In this document: piece by piece, positions 1-8,483 of the stretch
Layout: every line of letters begins with the position of its first letter
Numbering within the stretch: the first letter of the stretch is position 1
Source of the DNA: Flavobacteriales bacterium
GTDB lineage: Bacteria > Bacteroidota > Bacteroidia > Flavobacteriales_C > GCA-002722245
Reading direction: 5' to 3'
DNA length: 64,000 nt
Assembly (NCBI GenBank): GCA_002722245.1
Contig: PBLA01000027.1
Coordinates: 124,001 to 188,000 of the forward strand
Notes under the pieces: model-generated
Seen by the model: only the letters and a program-made list of their open reading frames with translations
The model's database searches: none
What the model was told of the DNA's origin: nothing
Translations under genes and position numbers: made by a program

Positions 1-1
1 T

Positions 2-1615
2 TCTGGATCTCGAAATGCCCCATTAATTATCTCTTTTAATCGGCATCCTAATTTTATTTGTCACACGGCAGTGGATGAACGATGTGCTGCTTTTTTTGCT
101 TTGGGACTTGCTCAGCAGTTGAAACAGCCCGTAGCTATATGCTGTACTTCTGGCTCAGCAGCTTTAAATTATTCACCAGGAATTGTGGAAGCGTATTATC
201 AAAAAATTCCTCTCCTCGTGTTAACTGCTGATCGACCTCCTGAATGGATTGATCAAATGGATGGTCAAACTATACGGCAGTCAAAAATTTATTCTAATTA
301 TATAAAAGGATCTTTTGATTTTCCTGTTGATGTGAAAACAGAGGACGATCGATGGTATGCACAGCGTATGGTGAATGAAGCCATCGAGATGACTCAATAT
401 CCAGAGGCGGGTCCTGTACATATTAATTTACCATTTCGAGAGCCTTTATATGGTGTTAGAAATTATGTTGAGGAAGAACCTCCTAAAATTTATTCAACCA
501 CAAAAACAAAACTAGAGCTCCCTGAAAATGAAATACGTATACTAAAAGAAGCGTGGAGTAGTTTTGATAAGATATTAGTTATCACTGGACTTCTTCATCC
601 TAACGAAGAACTTAATGTTGCTTTGAATCAGTTGTCTGAACAGCGAAATGTAGGTATTCTCACAGAAACTACTTCGAATGTTTTCGGCTTAAAGTTTAAT
701 AGGAGTATTGATCGTTTGATCGCAGGTATTGAAGGAGAAGAAGAGGTGTTTAGGCCTAATCTGCTTGTGACATTGGGAGGGGCAGTTGTAAGTAAAAAAG
801 TTAAGGCTTATTTGCGTCATTATCAACCGCACGAACACTGGCACATAAACGCATCTAATGATAATGTAGATACTTACCAGTCACTTACGAAAATTATACC
901 ATTGGCTCCTGAAAAAATTCTTCCATTTTTAAAGGGAGATAAGAAATCAGCATACAGAGATTTATGGTTAAAAAAAGATCATACACTTCAAAAAATTTAT
1001 AATAAGTTTTTAGAACGTATTCCTTTTTGTGATTTAAAAGCATTTGAAATTATTTTTGATTTCATTCCATCAAAAAGTCATCTTCAACTGGCTAATTCAA
1101 CGGTTGTTCGATATAGTAATTTGTTTGATCAACCTACCCTTAAACAGTTTGAATGTTTTAGTAATAGAGGAACAAGTGGTATTGATGGTACCTTAAGTAC
1201 AGCTGTTGGAGCAGCCAAGGCGCTTCCTGATAAAATGATTACGTTGATTACAGGAGATCTTTCATTTTTTTATGATTCAAATGCTCTGTGGATTTCTCCA
1301 CTTCCTAATAATTTGAGGATTATATGTATAAATAATGGGGGAGGAAGTATTTTTAGAATAATTAATGGTCCCTCAGAAATAGATGAGCTTGAATCTTATT
1401 TTGAATCAAAGCATGAATTAAACGCCAAGAATATAGCGAAGACTTTTAATGTTGGTTATTATGGATGTCATTCAAAAGAGGAGTTAAATTTTAATTTAGA
1501 GAAAGTTTATTCAAAAGAAAATAACCAAATTGCTTTAATTGAAGTGTTTACTGATAATGAATTGAATCCATCGGTTTTAAAGCGCTATTTTGAAGAGTTA
1601 AAGTCCAAAAAATGA
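2..1615 (+). CDS. menD: 2-succinyl-5-enolpyruvyl-6-hydroxy-3-cyclohexene-1-carboxylate synthase (MenD), 5' end missing
   Basis: ThDP-dependent enzyme of menaquinone synthesis that joins isochorismate and 2-oxoglutarate to form SEPHCHC in the cytoplasm. The frame is already open at the window edge and begins with SGSRNAPL, the typical N-terminal MenD motif, so the true start lies roughly 25-35 codons upstream; the first in-frame ATG (71) is internal. Further on are the TSGSAALN motif and, near window codon 418, the ThDP/Mg-binding segment GDLSFFYDSN followed by NNGGGSIF. The end is intact. menA follows after 6 bases, so the two are probably co-transcribed. The assignment is firm; only the N-terminus is unseen. 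Confidence 0.95.
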   Translation, partial: SGSRNAPLIISFNRHPNFICHTAVDERCAAFFALGLAQQLKQPVAICCTSGSAALNYSPGIVEAYYQKIPLLVLTADRPPEWIDQMDGQTIRQSKIYSNYIKGSFDFPVDVKTEDDRWYAQRMVNEAIEMTQYPEAGPVHINLPFREPLYGVRNYVEEEPPKIYSTTKTKLELPENEIRILKEAWSSFDKILVITGLLHPNEELNVALNQLSEQRNVGILTETTSNVFGLKFNRSIDRLIAGIEGEEEVFRPNLLVTLGGAVVSKKVKAYLRHYQPHEHWHINASNDNVDTYQSLTKIIPLAPEKILPFLKGDKKSAYRDLWLKKDHTLQKIYNKFLERIPFCDLKAFEIIFDFIPSKSHLQLANSTVVRYSNLFDQPTLKQFECFSNRGTSGIDGTLSTAVGAAKALPDKMITLITGDLSFFYDSNALWISPLPNNLRIICINNGGGSIFRIINGPSEIDELESYFESKHELNAKNIAKTFNVGYYGCHSKEELNFNLEKVYSKENNQIALIEVFTDNELNPSVLKRYFEELKSKK

Positions 1616-1621
1616 AAACAT

Positions 1622-2530
1622 ATGTCTACAGTGAAAGACTGGTTGTCCGCATTTAGATTAAGAACTCTTCCTTTAGCATTTTCCTGCATAATAATGGGTA
1701 GTGCAGTTGCTTATCAAAAAGGGTTTTTCAAATGGAATGTTTTTGTACTTTCTATTTTAACGGCTCTTTTTCTTCAAATTTTATCAAACCTAGCAAATGA
1801 TTACGGAGATGCAAAAAAGGGTACAGATAATGAGAATAGAATTGGACCTCTTCGAGCAATTCAGTCTGGATCAATAACTTTAATACAAATGAAAAAGGCT
1901 ATTGTTATTGCTGTTATCCTCAGTTTTGTAAGTGGTCTTTTTTTAATCCTTAATGCGTTTAATTATCAAGCCTTTTGGAATATTGTTTTGTTTGTTCTTT
2001 TAGGAGTTTTAGCAATCTTAGCTGCATTAAACTACACAGTTGGGAAGAAAGCTTATGGATACAATGGTTTAGGAGATCTTTCTGTTTTTTTGTTTTTTGG
2101 ATTAATTGGAGTGTTGGGATCTTTTTTTCTTCACGCCATGAATATTGATCTATCTGTGCTTTTACCAGCTACATCAATTGGACTGTTGTCTGTTGCTGTT
2201 CTTAATTTGAACAATTTAAGGGACTATTCAAACGATAAAGCATGTGGGAAAAATACATTAGTAGTTAAAATTGGTGTTGAAAGGGCAAAAAAGTACCATG
2301 TGATAATTTTAATTTCGGCTGTTTTATGCACTGCGTTTTATACTTTTTTAAACAGTGGAAAGATTATTGATTTTATTTTTTTGATTGCTTTTGCACCGCT
2401 CTTCCCTCACATTAAAAAAGTAATAAAAATTGAACAAGCTAATTTGTTAATGGTTGATGCTGAACTTAAGAAAATTGCAATTTCTACTTTCTTATTTTCT
2501 ATTTTGTTCTGGATATCAATACTAATTTAG
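1622..2530 (+). CDS. menA: 1,4-dihydroxy-2-naphthoate polyprenyltransferase (MenA)
   Basis: Integral membrane UbiA-family prenyltransferase that attaches the polyprenyl tail to DHNA and gives demethylmenaquinone. The 302 residues are the usual length for the family. Two Asp-rich motifs are visible: NDYGDAKKGTD near residue 58 and NLRDYSND near residue 198, which bind prenyl diphosphate through Mg. Between and after them lie about eight or nine hydrophobic helices. It starts with ATG 6 bases behind menD, which fits one menaquinone operon. It ends facing a convergent sugar aminotransferase gene, with no clear hairpin between them. Confidence 0.94.
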   Translation: MSTVKDWLSAFRLRTLPLAFSCIIMGSAVAYQKGFFKWNVFVLSILTALFLQILSNLANDYGDAKKGTDNENRIGPLRAIQSGSITLIQMKKAIVIAVILSFVSGLFLILNAFNYQAFWNIVLFVLLGVLAILAALNYTVGKKAYGYNGLGDLSVFLFFGLIGVLGSFFLHAMNIDLSVLLPATSIGLLSVAVLNLNNLRDYSNDKACGKNTLVVKIGVERAKKYHVIILISAVLCTAFYTFLNSGKIIDFIFLIAFAPLFPHIKKVIKIEQANLLMVDAELKKIAISTFLFSILFWISILI

Positions 2531-2610
2531 TCCCTCCTTCAGGAATAGATGTTTTTTTGCAATTAATTTTAGGGGTGATTATTTGTTATGAATATTAATA
2601 ATTTAACAAC

Positions 2611-3693
2611 CTATAGATTTGAATTTATGATTTCACAGATAGTATAAATATCCGATCTTTTCATTTGATAATATAAAGGAAGACATAAAATTCTCCTGGA
2701 AATATCTTCGGCTATGTTAAGGTCTCTATCTGTTTCAATGTAAGGTAAATTACTCAATGATGGATAAAAATATCTTCTTGGAAAAATATTTCTTTTATTG
2801 AGTTCTTTTTGTGTTTTTTTTAAGGTAGATTCGGATTCAAAAATCACAGGGAAGTATCCATAATTCCACTCGCTATGATTTCGAATTTTTAAGAGAGAAA
2901 TTTTCGCGAGATTTAACTTTCTTTGGTAAATTTCTACTGATTCTTTTCTACTTGAGATAATTTGATCAATATCTTTTAAAACTGTTAGACCAAGCGCAGC
3001 GTGAAATTCACTCATTTTACCATTTATTCCCAAGCCATAAAAGTCTTCATTTCCAAAATGGCCAAAATTATGACTATAAAAAATTTTGTGAAAAAGTTCT
3101 TTATTGTTGCAAAATGCAGCTCCTCCTTCTCCGGAATGAAAAAGTTTAGTTGCGTGGAAACTACAAGTGCTTACATTTCCATATTCGAATATTGACTTGC
3201 CTTTATATTTTACACCAAAACAATGTGCAGCATCATATATCACACTTAAGTTATGTTTTTTTGCAATTTGTTCAATCTCCTCCACATTACAAGGATTGCC
3301 AAAAACATGAGTAGCTAAAATACATGTTGTGTTACTAGTTATTGCCGATTCAATCTTTCTCTCGTCTATGGTTAGATATTCAGGATGAATATCTACAAAA
3401 ATAGGCGTGCAATTTTCCCAAACAATTGAAGAGGTAGTGGCTACATAGGAAAAAGGAGTTGTTATTATATCCCCACCTTTTCCAAGAAGCTTAAGAGCAA
3501 TTTGCAATGGAGTTGTTCCATTATTCATACAAACAATTTGGGAATCATCAATACTAAGTTTGTTTAAAATGGATTTTTCTAAAAGCTTAACATGATTTCC
3601 TCTATTGGTATACCATCCACTTTCGAAAATATTCTGAACGAACTCGAAGTAATCTTCTATATGCGGTTCATATGATTTAGTAACAGGTATCAA
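2611..3693 (-). CDS. DegT/DnrJ/EryC1-family sugar aminotransferase, VioA-like
   Basis: PLP enzyme predicted to aminate a nucleotide-linked 4-keto-6-deoxyhexose. The N-terminus (IPVTKSYEP, then SGWYTNRGN) and the NNGTTPLQIAL segment resemble VioA, which makes dTDP-4-amino-4,6-dideoxyglucose. The PLP lysine is K183 in SFHATKLFH, and Asp154 (YDAAH) should contact the pyridine ring. Length is 360 residues. The start is TTG, because no ATG lies upstream in frame and the conserved IPVTK follows at once; a TAnnTTTG box sits 20 bases upstream. It diverges from the WlbA-like dehydrogenase gene. If the substrate is dTDP-4-keto-6-deoxyglucose, the precursor genes lie elsewhere. Exact sugar specificity is inferred. 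Confidence 0.82.
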   Translation of the reverse strand: MIPVTKSYEPHIEDYFEFVQNIFESGWYTNRGNHVKLLEKSILNKLSIDDSQIVCMNNGTTPLQIALKLLGKGGDIITTPFSYVATTSSIVWENCTPIFVDIHPEYLTIDERKIESAITSNTTCILATHVFGNPCNVEEIEQIAKKHNLSVIYDAAHCFGVKYKGKSIFEYGNVSTCSFHATKLFHSGEGGAAFCNNKELFHKIFYSHNFGHFGNEDFYGLGINGKMSEFHAALGLTVLKDIDQIISSRKESVEIYQRKLNLAKISLLKIRNHSEWNYGYFPVIFESESTLKKTQKELNKRNIFPRRYFYPSLSNLPYIETDRDLNIAEDISRRILCLPLYYQMKRSDIYTICEIINSNL

Positions 3694-3712
3694 AGTGATA
3701 AATAAATTGGTG

Positions 3713-3720
3713 CAAATTTA
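3713..3720 (-). promoter_or_regulatory. -7 box (TAAATTTG) for the VioA-like gene
   Basis: Read on the minus strand the octamer is TAAATTTG, an exact match to the Bacteroidota -7 consensus TAnnTTTG. It lies 20 bases before the TTG start at 3693 and so predicts a very short leader. No convincing -33 TTG was seen at the usual distance. Confidence 0.45.
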
Positions 3721-3806
3721 TATAAATTATGTTAATCGTCGGAGTTGAATTTTACTGTATTTTTACATGTTTAATAATACATTATGTTATTAATATAATT
3801 CATTAA

Positions 3807-4772
3807 ATGAAAAATTTTGCATTAATAGGAGCCTCTGGCTATATCGCCCCAAGACATCTTAGAGCCATAAAAGACACAAATAATAATTTACTCTCAGCAT
3901 ATGATCCTTTTGATAGCGTGGGTATAATTGATAGCTTTTTTCCAAAAGCAGATTTTTTTACAGAGTTTGAGAGATTTGATCGTCATATTGACAAATTAGG
4001 TCGATCAGGAAATGGGTTGGATTATGTTTCTATATGCTCTCCTAATTATCTACATGATTCTCACATAAGATTTGGTTTGAAGGCAGGTGCAAATATAATT
4101 TGTGAAAAACCTTTGGTTTTAAACCCTTGGAATGTTGAGGGTTTAATGGATCTCGAAAAGGAAACTGGAAAAAAAGTTTATAATATACTTCAGCTACGTT
4201 TACATGAAAGTATAATAGCTGTAAAGAAAAAAGTTGATCTGGCTCCTAAAGACAAGGTTTTTGACTTTGATTTAACCTATATTACATCGAGAGGTAAATG
4301 GTATTATACAAGTTGGAAAGGAGACGTTAACAAATCAGGTGGAATAGCAACGAATATAGGAGTTCACTTTTTTGATATGCTCTCTTGGATTTTCGGAAGT
4401 GTCAAGAAGTGTGTTGTTCATTTACATACTCATGATCGGGCAGCAGGTTATTTTGAGTTCGATAGGGCAAGAGTAAGGTGGTTTTTAAGTATCAATAGTG
4501 ATACTTTGCCTGTAGAGGTGAGGGAATCTGGTAAAACAACTTATAGAAGTATGATGTTAGAGGGCCAAGAAATTGAGTTTAGTGACGGGTTTACCGATTT
4601 ACATACAAAAAGTTATGAGCAAGTTTTGAACGGAAAAGGCTACCGTGTTTCTGAAGCCTTAAATGCTATTGAAATTGTACATCAAATTAGAAACGCATCA
4701 CCAATAGGTAAGCAAGGTGAATATCATCCGTTTGTTAATATTGAAACAGTTAAGCACCCTTTCAAAAAATGA
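3807..4772 (+). CDS. Gfo/Idh/MocA oxidoreductase, WlbA/WbpB-like UDP-sugar 3-dehydrogenase
   Basis: NAD-dependent oxidoreductase that probably oxidises C3 of a UDP-N-acetylglucosaminuronate. The N-terminus is a Rossmann fold with GASGYIAPRHLRAIKD (residues 8-23), followed by DPFDSVGIIDSFFP and FFTEFERFDRH, segments typical of WlbA/WbpB. E100-K101-P102 is the conserved EKP, and NIGVHFFD carries the likely catalytic His187. Length of 321 residues fits. In known pathways this enzyme works with a 3-aminotransferase (WlbC), an acetyltransferase (WlbB) and a 2-epimerase (WlbD) to give UDP-ManNAc3NAcA. An epimerase is present at 41024, but no obvious WlbB was seen. Substrate assignment rests on family resemblance. 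Confidence 0.85.
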   Translation: MKNFALIGASGYIAPRHLRAIKDTNNNLLSAYDPFDSVGIIDSFFPKADFFTEFERFDRHIDKLGRSGNGLDYVSICSPNYLHDSHIRFGLKAGANIICEKPLVLNPWNVEGLMDLEKETGKKVYNILQLRLHESIIAVKKKVDLAPKDKVFDFDLTYITSRGKWYYTSWKGDVNKSGGIATNIGVHFFDMLSWIFGSVKKCVVHLHTHDRAAGYFEFDRARVRWFLSINSDTLPVEVRESGKTTYRSMMLEGQEIEFSDGFTDLHTKSYEQVLNGKGYRVSEALNAIEIVHQIRNASPIGKQGEYHPFVNIETVKHPFKK

Positions 4773-4801
4773 TAAATATATTTTCAAACTGAGTAACATT
4801 G

Positions 4802-6214
4802 ATGGTTAAAATTAAAGGTTTATTTAAATGGGTTTTTAATAAAAAGTGCTTCCCTGAGTTTATTTTTAGCATAATTTTCCTTTTTGCTTATCTGCCTCAT
4901 TTTCTTTTTACATGGATTCCTCAAGTTTTAAATGATTCTTATGCTTATTTTTTTATGGCTAAGGACATTTTTGAAGGAAATTTACCTTTAAATGGATATG
5001 TTCATGATTTACCAGCAGGTTACAGTGTTGTTATTGCCATAATCAAAAAAATGGGGGGTAATTTTGGAACAGTTATTTTAATCCAAACGATTGTTTCGTT
5101 TTTATCCTATTTGTTTTTGATTTATAATGTTAAAAAGTTCAATAGGTTATCCGGTTTTTTATTGGCTGTATTTGCGGGGTTGTTTTTAACACTAAGTGAT
5201 AATATTCTTTATAACACGCTGCTTTATACAGAATCTTTTTATTCATCAACTATTGTCGTTTTAACTGCTTTGTTAGTTAATCTCAAAGTAAAAAAGGATA
5301 AATTTATTTTTTTTAAAATAGCAGTGCTCATATTCCTGGCAATGAGTTTGAGGTCCAATGGAATTTATTTGCTTTTTATACCTGTCTTTTTATTTATTGA
5401 TGGACTAATTTCCAAAAGAAATAATTCGTGGATGAACATTATTAGTTTAGTTCTCGCTTTATTTTTTAGTTCTTGCAGTAATTTCTTAATCAAAGGCTAT
5501 TTTTTTCCTGGGGAAGCGAACAGAAATGTAATGGCGTATCAACATATGAAAAAAGGGGAGTTCTGGGTTGATAATAACAAACAAAAGGATTCTGCTGAAG
5601 TATACACAGAAAATTATGTTTTGGGTCAAACTTTTAAACTTTTTACCAATATGGCTAACAGTGAAATGGCTAATCATTATTATTATAGGATGCCAAAAGC
5701 TGTCGACTTTTTTGGCTTTGAGAACTTAAAAAATTCTCTAGATACTCAAGGTTATTTTGAAAGATATTTAATTGATAGAAGAAATTCCTCTGAATATGCT
5801 GAATTTATTTCTGATGGTGTTGAACCGCTCGAGAAAGATAGAGCTACAATGAAAAACATTACCAATATTAATATCCGGCCAAGGCATTTTTGGTTGTATT
5901 CTGTTCATTTACTTCATCTGGCAAAAGATTGTACTAGAAACTTTGTTGTTGTGTTTCTATTTTATTTGGCAGTTTTGATTGGGATAATTAGAGGTATAAA
6001 AGAATTGAAAATTAAAGAATCATTTTGGAAGAATTTTACTTTAATTAGCTTTATACACATCATTTCTATTATGGCGCTTGCAACTACAGTTCCTCGCGAC
6101 ATGTCTCTATCAAGATACTCAATAGTAACTGAGTTTGTAGTTTGGGTTATAATTTCTTTATGTATTCCTAAATTATCTTTTCTTTTTAAAAGACTCAACA
6201 ATTTCAGTACGTAA
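4802..6214 (+). CDS. Polytopic membrane protein, GT-C-like glycosyltransferase (putative)
   Basis: 470-residue protein with about ten hydrophobic helices. The first extracytoplasmic loop contains NDSYAYFFMAKDIFEG (Asp45) and then LPAGYSVVI, which resembles the acidic-residue and PxGYp pattern of GT-C enzymes that use polyprenyl-phosphate sugars. A long hydrophilic segment (about residues 225-375) precedes the last helices. ATG 4802 is preferred over the adjacent TTG at 4799. Its 3' end overlaps the convergent flippase-like gene by 42 bases. The family was not identified with certainty; an O-antigen ligase or polymerase role cannot be excluded. Confidence 0.55.
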   Translation: MVKIKGLFKWVFNKKCFPEFIFSIIFLFAYLPHFLFTWIPQVLNDSYAYFFMAKDIFEGNLPLNGYVHDLPAGYSVVIAIIKKMGGNFGTVILIQTIVSFLSYLFLIYNVKKFNRLSGFLLAVFAGLFLTLSDNILYNTLLYTESFYSSTIVVLTALLVNLKVKKDKFIFFKIAVLIFLAMSLRSNGIYLLFIPVFLFIDGLISKRNNSWMNIISLVLALFFSSCSNFLIKGYFFPGEANRNVMAYQHMKKGEFWVDNNKQKDSAEVYTENYVLGQTFKLFTNMANSEMANHYYYRMPKAVDFFGFENLKNSLDTQGYFERYLIDRRNSSEYAEFISDGVEPLEKDRATMKNITNINIRPRHFWLYSVHLLHLAKDCTRNFVVVFLFYLAVLIGIIRGIKELKIKESFWKNFTLISFIHIISIMALATTVPRDMSLSRYSIVTEFVVWVIISLCIPKLSFLFKRLNNFST

Positions 6215-7153
6215 GTTATTAAAGTTTTTAAAGGAAAAAATTGTTATTATCAAGCCTATTGGAAAGCCAAAAATAAATGTTGTTAAAAGTTGTATTAAAG
6301 AGGTGATTACTCCTATTTCTGGGTCAAGATTGAAAAGAGAAAAGGTTCCACCAACTAAAAGTTGAGTTATGCCAATGTTCCCGGGAGTAAGTTTGGTAAG
6401 TGAGGTTAGTTTCATTAAAAATCCCACTAGAATGAAAAATATAATAGGTACATCAAAGTCTAGAACTTTGCAAAGCCAGTATGACCAAATGGCGTAATTA
6501 ATAACATAACAGATGTCAACAAAAAAGACATAAAATAAAAACTTTTTACTTTTTAAAAGTTGCGTTATATCTTGAATTATTTTAATTATGTATTGTTGCG
6601 CTTGGTTTAGTTTACCTCCCTGCGAAAAGTTAAACTTTTCTATTAGCCATTTGCCAATGTAGGGAAACGTTGGACATAAAACGAAAAACAAGAAAAATAA
6701 AATAAGACCCAGGTCTCCGCCTTTATATATGAGAAAAATTGTTCCTGATATTCCACCCAGAAATAAAGATGCAATAATTATAAGGAAATAAACAGCTAAA
6801 CTACTTTTTACCTCAATCTTGTATTTAGACTTTAAAAAAAGCATACTATACAAAAATGATCCTTGAAATGGAATGATATAACCCCACAGATTTTGCGCAA
6901 TTGGAAGTGATAATGTATCAAATAATGACATTTTTATATTTGTACTTTTCCTAAAAACATTTTTTAGCTGAAAACCCGTTATAGAAAACCCGACAAGCAT
7001 AAAAAAAGCACAAATAAAATGCTCTTCAATACTTAGCAGGTCCACAAATTCAGTTAAATTCTTTTTCAGGAATAATTTTTTAACAACTAAAAGCACGATT
7101 ACTGTTAAAGTAAAAGGTAGAATAAAACTTTTTAATACTTTTTTTAAGGTCAC
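6173..7153 (-). CDS. Flippase-like / lysylphosphatidylglycerol synthase TM-region protein (UPF0104 type)
   Basis: 326-residue membrane protein with about eight helices. The segment LTSLTKLTPGNIGITQLL (about residues 249-266) is the conserved P-G-x-x-G motif of the AglD/UPF0104 family, whose members are linked to lipid or lipid-linked-sugar handling; the precise activity is not settled. The only start at the right place is GTG at 7153, since the next Met is far inside. It follows the GT4 gene on the same strand after 140 bases that contain an inverted repeat. Its last 42 bases overlap the end of the opposite-strand GT-C-like gene. A second family member lies at 52264. Confidence 0.75.
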   Translation of the reverse strand: MTLKKVLKSFILPFTLTVIVLLVVKKLFLKKNLTEFVDLLSIEEHFICAFFMLVGFSITGFQLKNVFRKSTNIKMSLFDTLSLPIAQNLWGYIIPFQGSFLYSMLFLKSKYKIEVKSSLAVYFLIIIASLFLGGISGTIFLIYKGGDLGLILFFLFFVLCPTFPYIGKWLIEKFNFSQGGKLNQAQQYIIKIIQDITQLLKSKKFLFYVFFVDICYVINYAIWSYWLCKVLDFDVPIIFFILVGFLMKLTSLTKLTPGNIGITQLLVGGTFSLFNLDPEIGVITSLIQLLTTFIFGFPIGLIITIFSFKNFNNLRTEIVESFKKKR

Positions 7154-7182
7154 AAACTTGATTGTTAAAAATAAGGGTATGA

Positions 7183-7295
7183 GATCTCTTTTAAGAATTA
7201 AAGATAAGTTATATAGACAACAAATTGTTGTGCAATGATCAAGGAAATTTTGACTAAAGAATATTAAGATGTTTATTAATTCTTAAAAGGTGATC
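7183..7295. repeat. Inverted-repeat element between two minus-strand genes
   Basis: A perfect 14-bp inverted repeat has arms at 7188-7201 (CTTTTAAGAATTAA) and 7276-7289, separated by 74 bases. With one mismatch and a one-base gap the arms extend outward to about 19-20 bp (GATC at the outer ends). The right arm touches the stop codon of the GT4 gene. Inside is a second short palindrome at 7217-7231 (ACAAC...GTTGT). Arms are AT-rich and no T-run follows, so a plain terminator is less likely than a MITE-like remnant or an RNA-processing structure. Confidence 0.45.
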
Positions 7296-8478
7296 ATTTA
7301 CTTTTAAGATAGATTCGATTAATTAGCGCGATATAATTACTAATTGATTTATCCCAACTGAAGTGTTCTTCAACATATTTTCTTCCGTGTTTTACAATGT
7401 AACTTGTGTTATATTTTCTATTAAGTACATTTTCAATTACAATCAAGATAGAATTAGGCGATTTTGGATCGACAAACAATCCTGTTTTTTCAGGTATTAT
7501 ATAATCTTTAATAGCAGGTAATTCTGAAGCAACCGTTAAACATTCACAAGCCATGGCCTCTATAGATACAAGGCCAAGTCCTTCTGAGTGAGAAGGTAAA
7601 ATAAATACTCCTGCTTCATTGTAGTGTTTAGGTAAGTCTTTGTTGTTTACTTTTCCTTGCCAAGTTATTGAATCTTGAATACCCAACTTATTCGAATAAT
7701 TTATAAATTGATCACTATTTCCTGTTCCTATTATTTTAAGTTCTAATCTTGGAAACCTTTTTTTAAGTTCACTAAAGGCATCCAAAAGATCAATTAATCC
7801 TTTTTTTTCAAGTAATGAACCAACAAAAAGTAATTGATTCTCGTTTTTTTTGACATTAAGTTTTTTAAACAGATTCATGTCAACTCCCATTGGATATACA
7901 TAGATGTCTTTTTTTACACCAAAATCAATTAAGTCTTTTTTTAATGCTTGTGATACAACAGTTACAGAGTCTACATTATTGATAGTCCAAAGGATTAATT
8001 TTCTAAAAACTTTTGATTTGAACTTATTAATATCACTTCCATGAATTGTTAAAAGAACTTTGAAGTTTGAATTTCGTAAAATTTTTTTTGCCAGAACAAC
8101 CAATATGCCTTGTGGAATAAGCCAATGTGTATGACAGACATTTATTTTTTCTTTTTTTATAATTTTTAAAATGTTAAACCATTGAAAAAATAGAAAAAAA
8201 GGAATTTTTATAATTAAAAAAGGGTTTGATTTAATATTTCCGAAAATTCCACTTCCACCCGTTAGATTACATCCCTTTTTTAAGAAGTATTTGAACTTTA
8301 TTACTTTTAAACGGTCAAACTTCTTTAATTTTTTTTTTGAGTAGACATATGGAATTAAAACCCTTACATCATATTTTGTTGAAAGACCTGTTGAAAGTGT
8401 TTGAACAAAAGAACCTCCTCCGCTTGCGGAATCTGGTTCAATTGGAAAACTAGATGAGACAACTAGAATTTTTAGCAT
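7294..8478 (-). CDS. Glycosyltransferase family 4
   Basis: Cytoplasmic retaining GT-B glycosyltransferase of 394 residues that would add one sugar to a lipid-linked chain. The N-terminal domain opens with KILVVSSSFPIEPDSASGG, a glycine-rich acceptor loop. The C-terminal Rossmann domain starts near residue 214 (LLFVGSLLEKKGL) and carries the E-x7-E motif as E299 and E307 in SEGLGLVSIEAM, which binds the nucleotide sugar. It starts with ATG, 5 bases behind the upstream GT2 gene, so both belong to one minus-strand operon running toward 6173. Donor and acceptor are unknown. Confidence 0.88.
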   Translation of the reverse strand: MLKILVVSSSFPIEPDSASGGGSFVQTLSTGLSTKYDVRVLIPYVYSKKKLKKFDRLKVIKFKYFLKKGCNLTGGSGIFGNIKSNPFLIIKIPFFLFFQWFNILKIIKKEKINVCHTHWLIPQGILVVLAKKILRNSNFKVLLTIHGSDINKFKSKVFRKLILWTINNVDSVTVVSQALKKDLIDFGVKKDIYVYPMGVDMNLFKKLNVKKNENQLLFVGSLLEKKGLIDLLDAFSELKKRFPRLELKIIGTGNSDQFINYSNKLGIQDSITWQGKVNNKDLPKHYNEAGVFILPSHSEGLGLVSIEAMACECLTVASELPAIKDYIIPEKTGLFVDPKSPNSILIVIENVLNRKYNTSYIVKHGRKYVEEHFSWDKSISNYIALINRIYLKSK

Positions 8479-8483
8479 TTTTT

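Noticed and set aside
71-1615. Reading menD as a complete gene starting at the ATG at 71
   Set aside because: The frame is open to the window edge and the upstream codons encode the conserved SGSRNAPL motif, so the gene is cut at its 5' end.
2531-2610. Terminator between menA and the VioA-like gene
   Set aside because: No stem with a T-run was found in the 80-base convergent gap.
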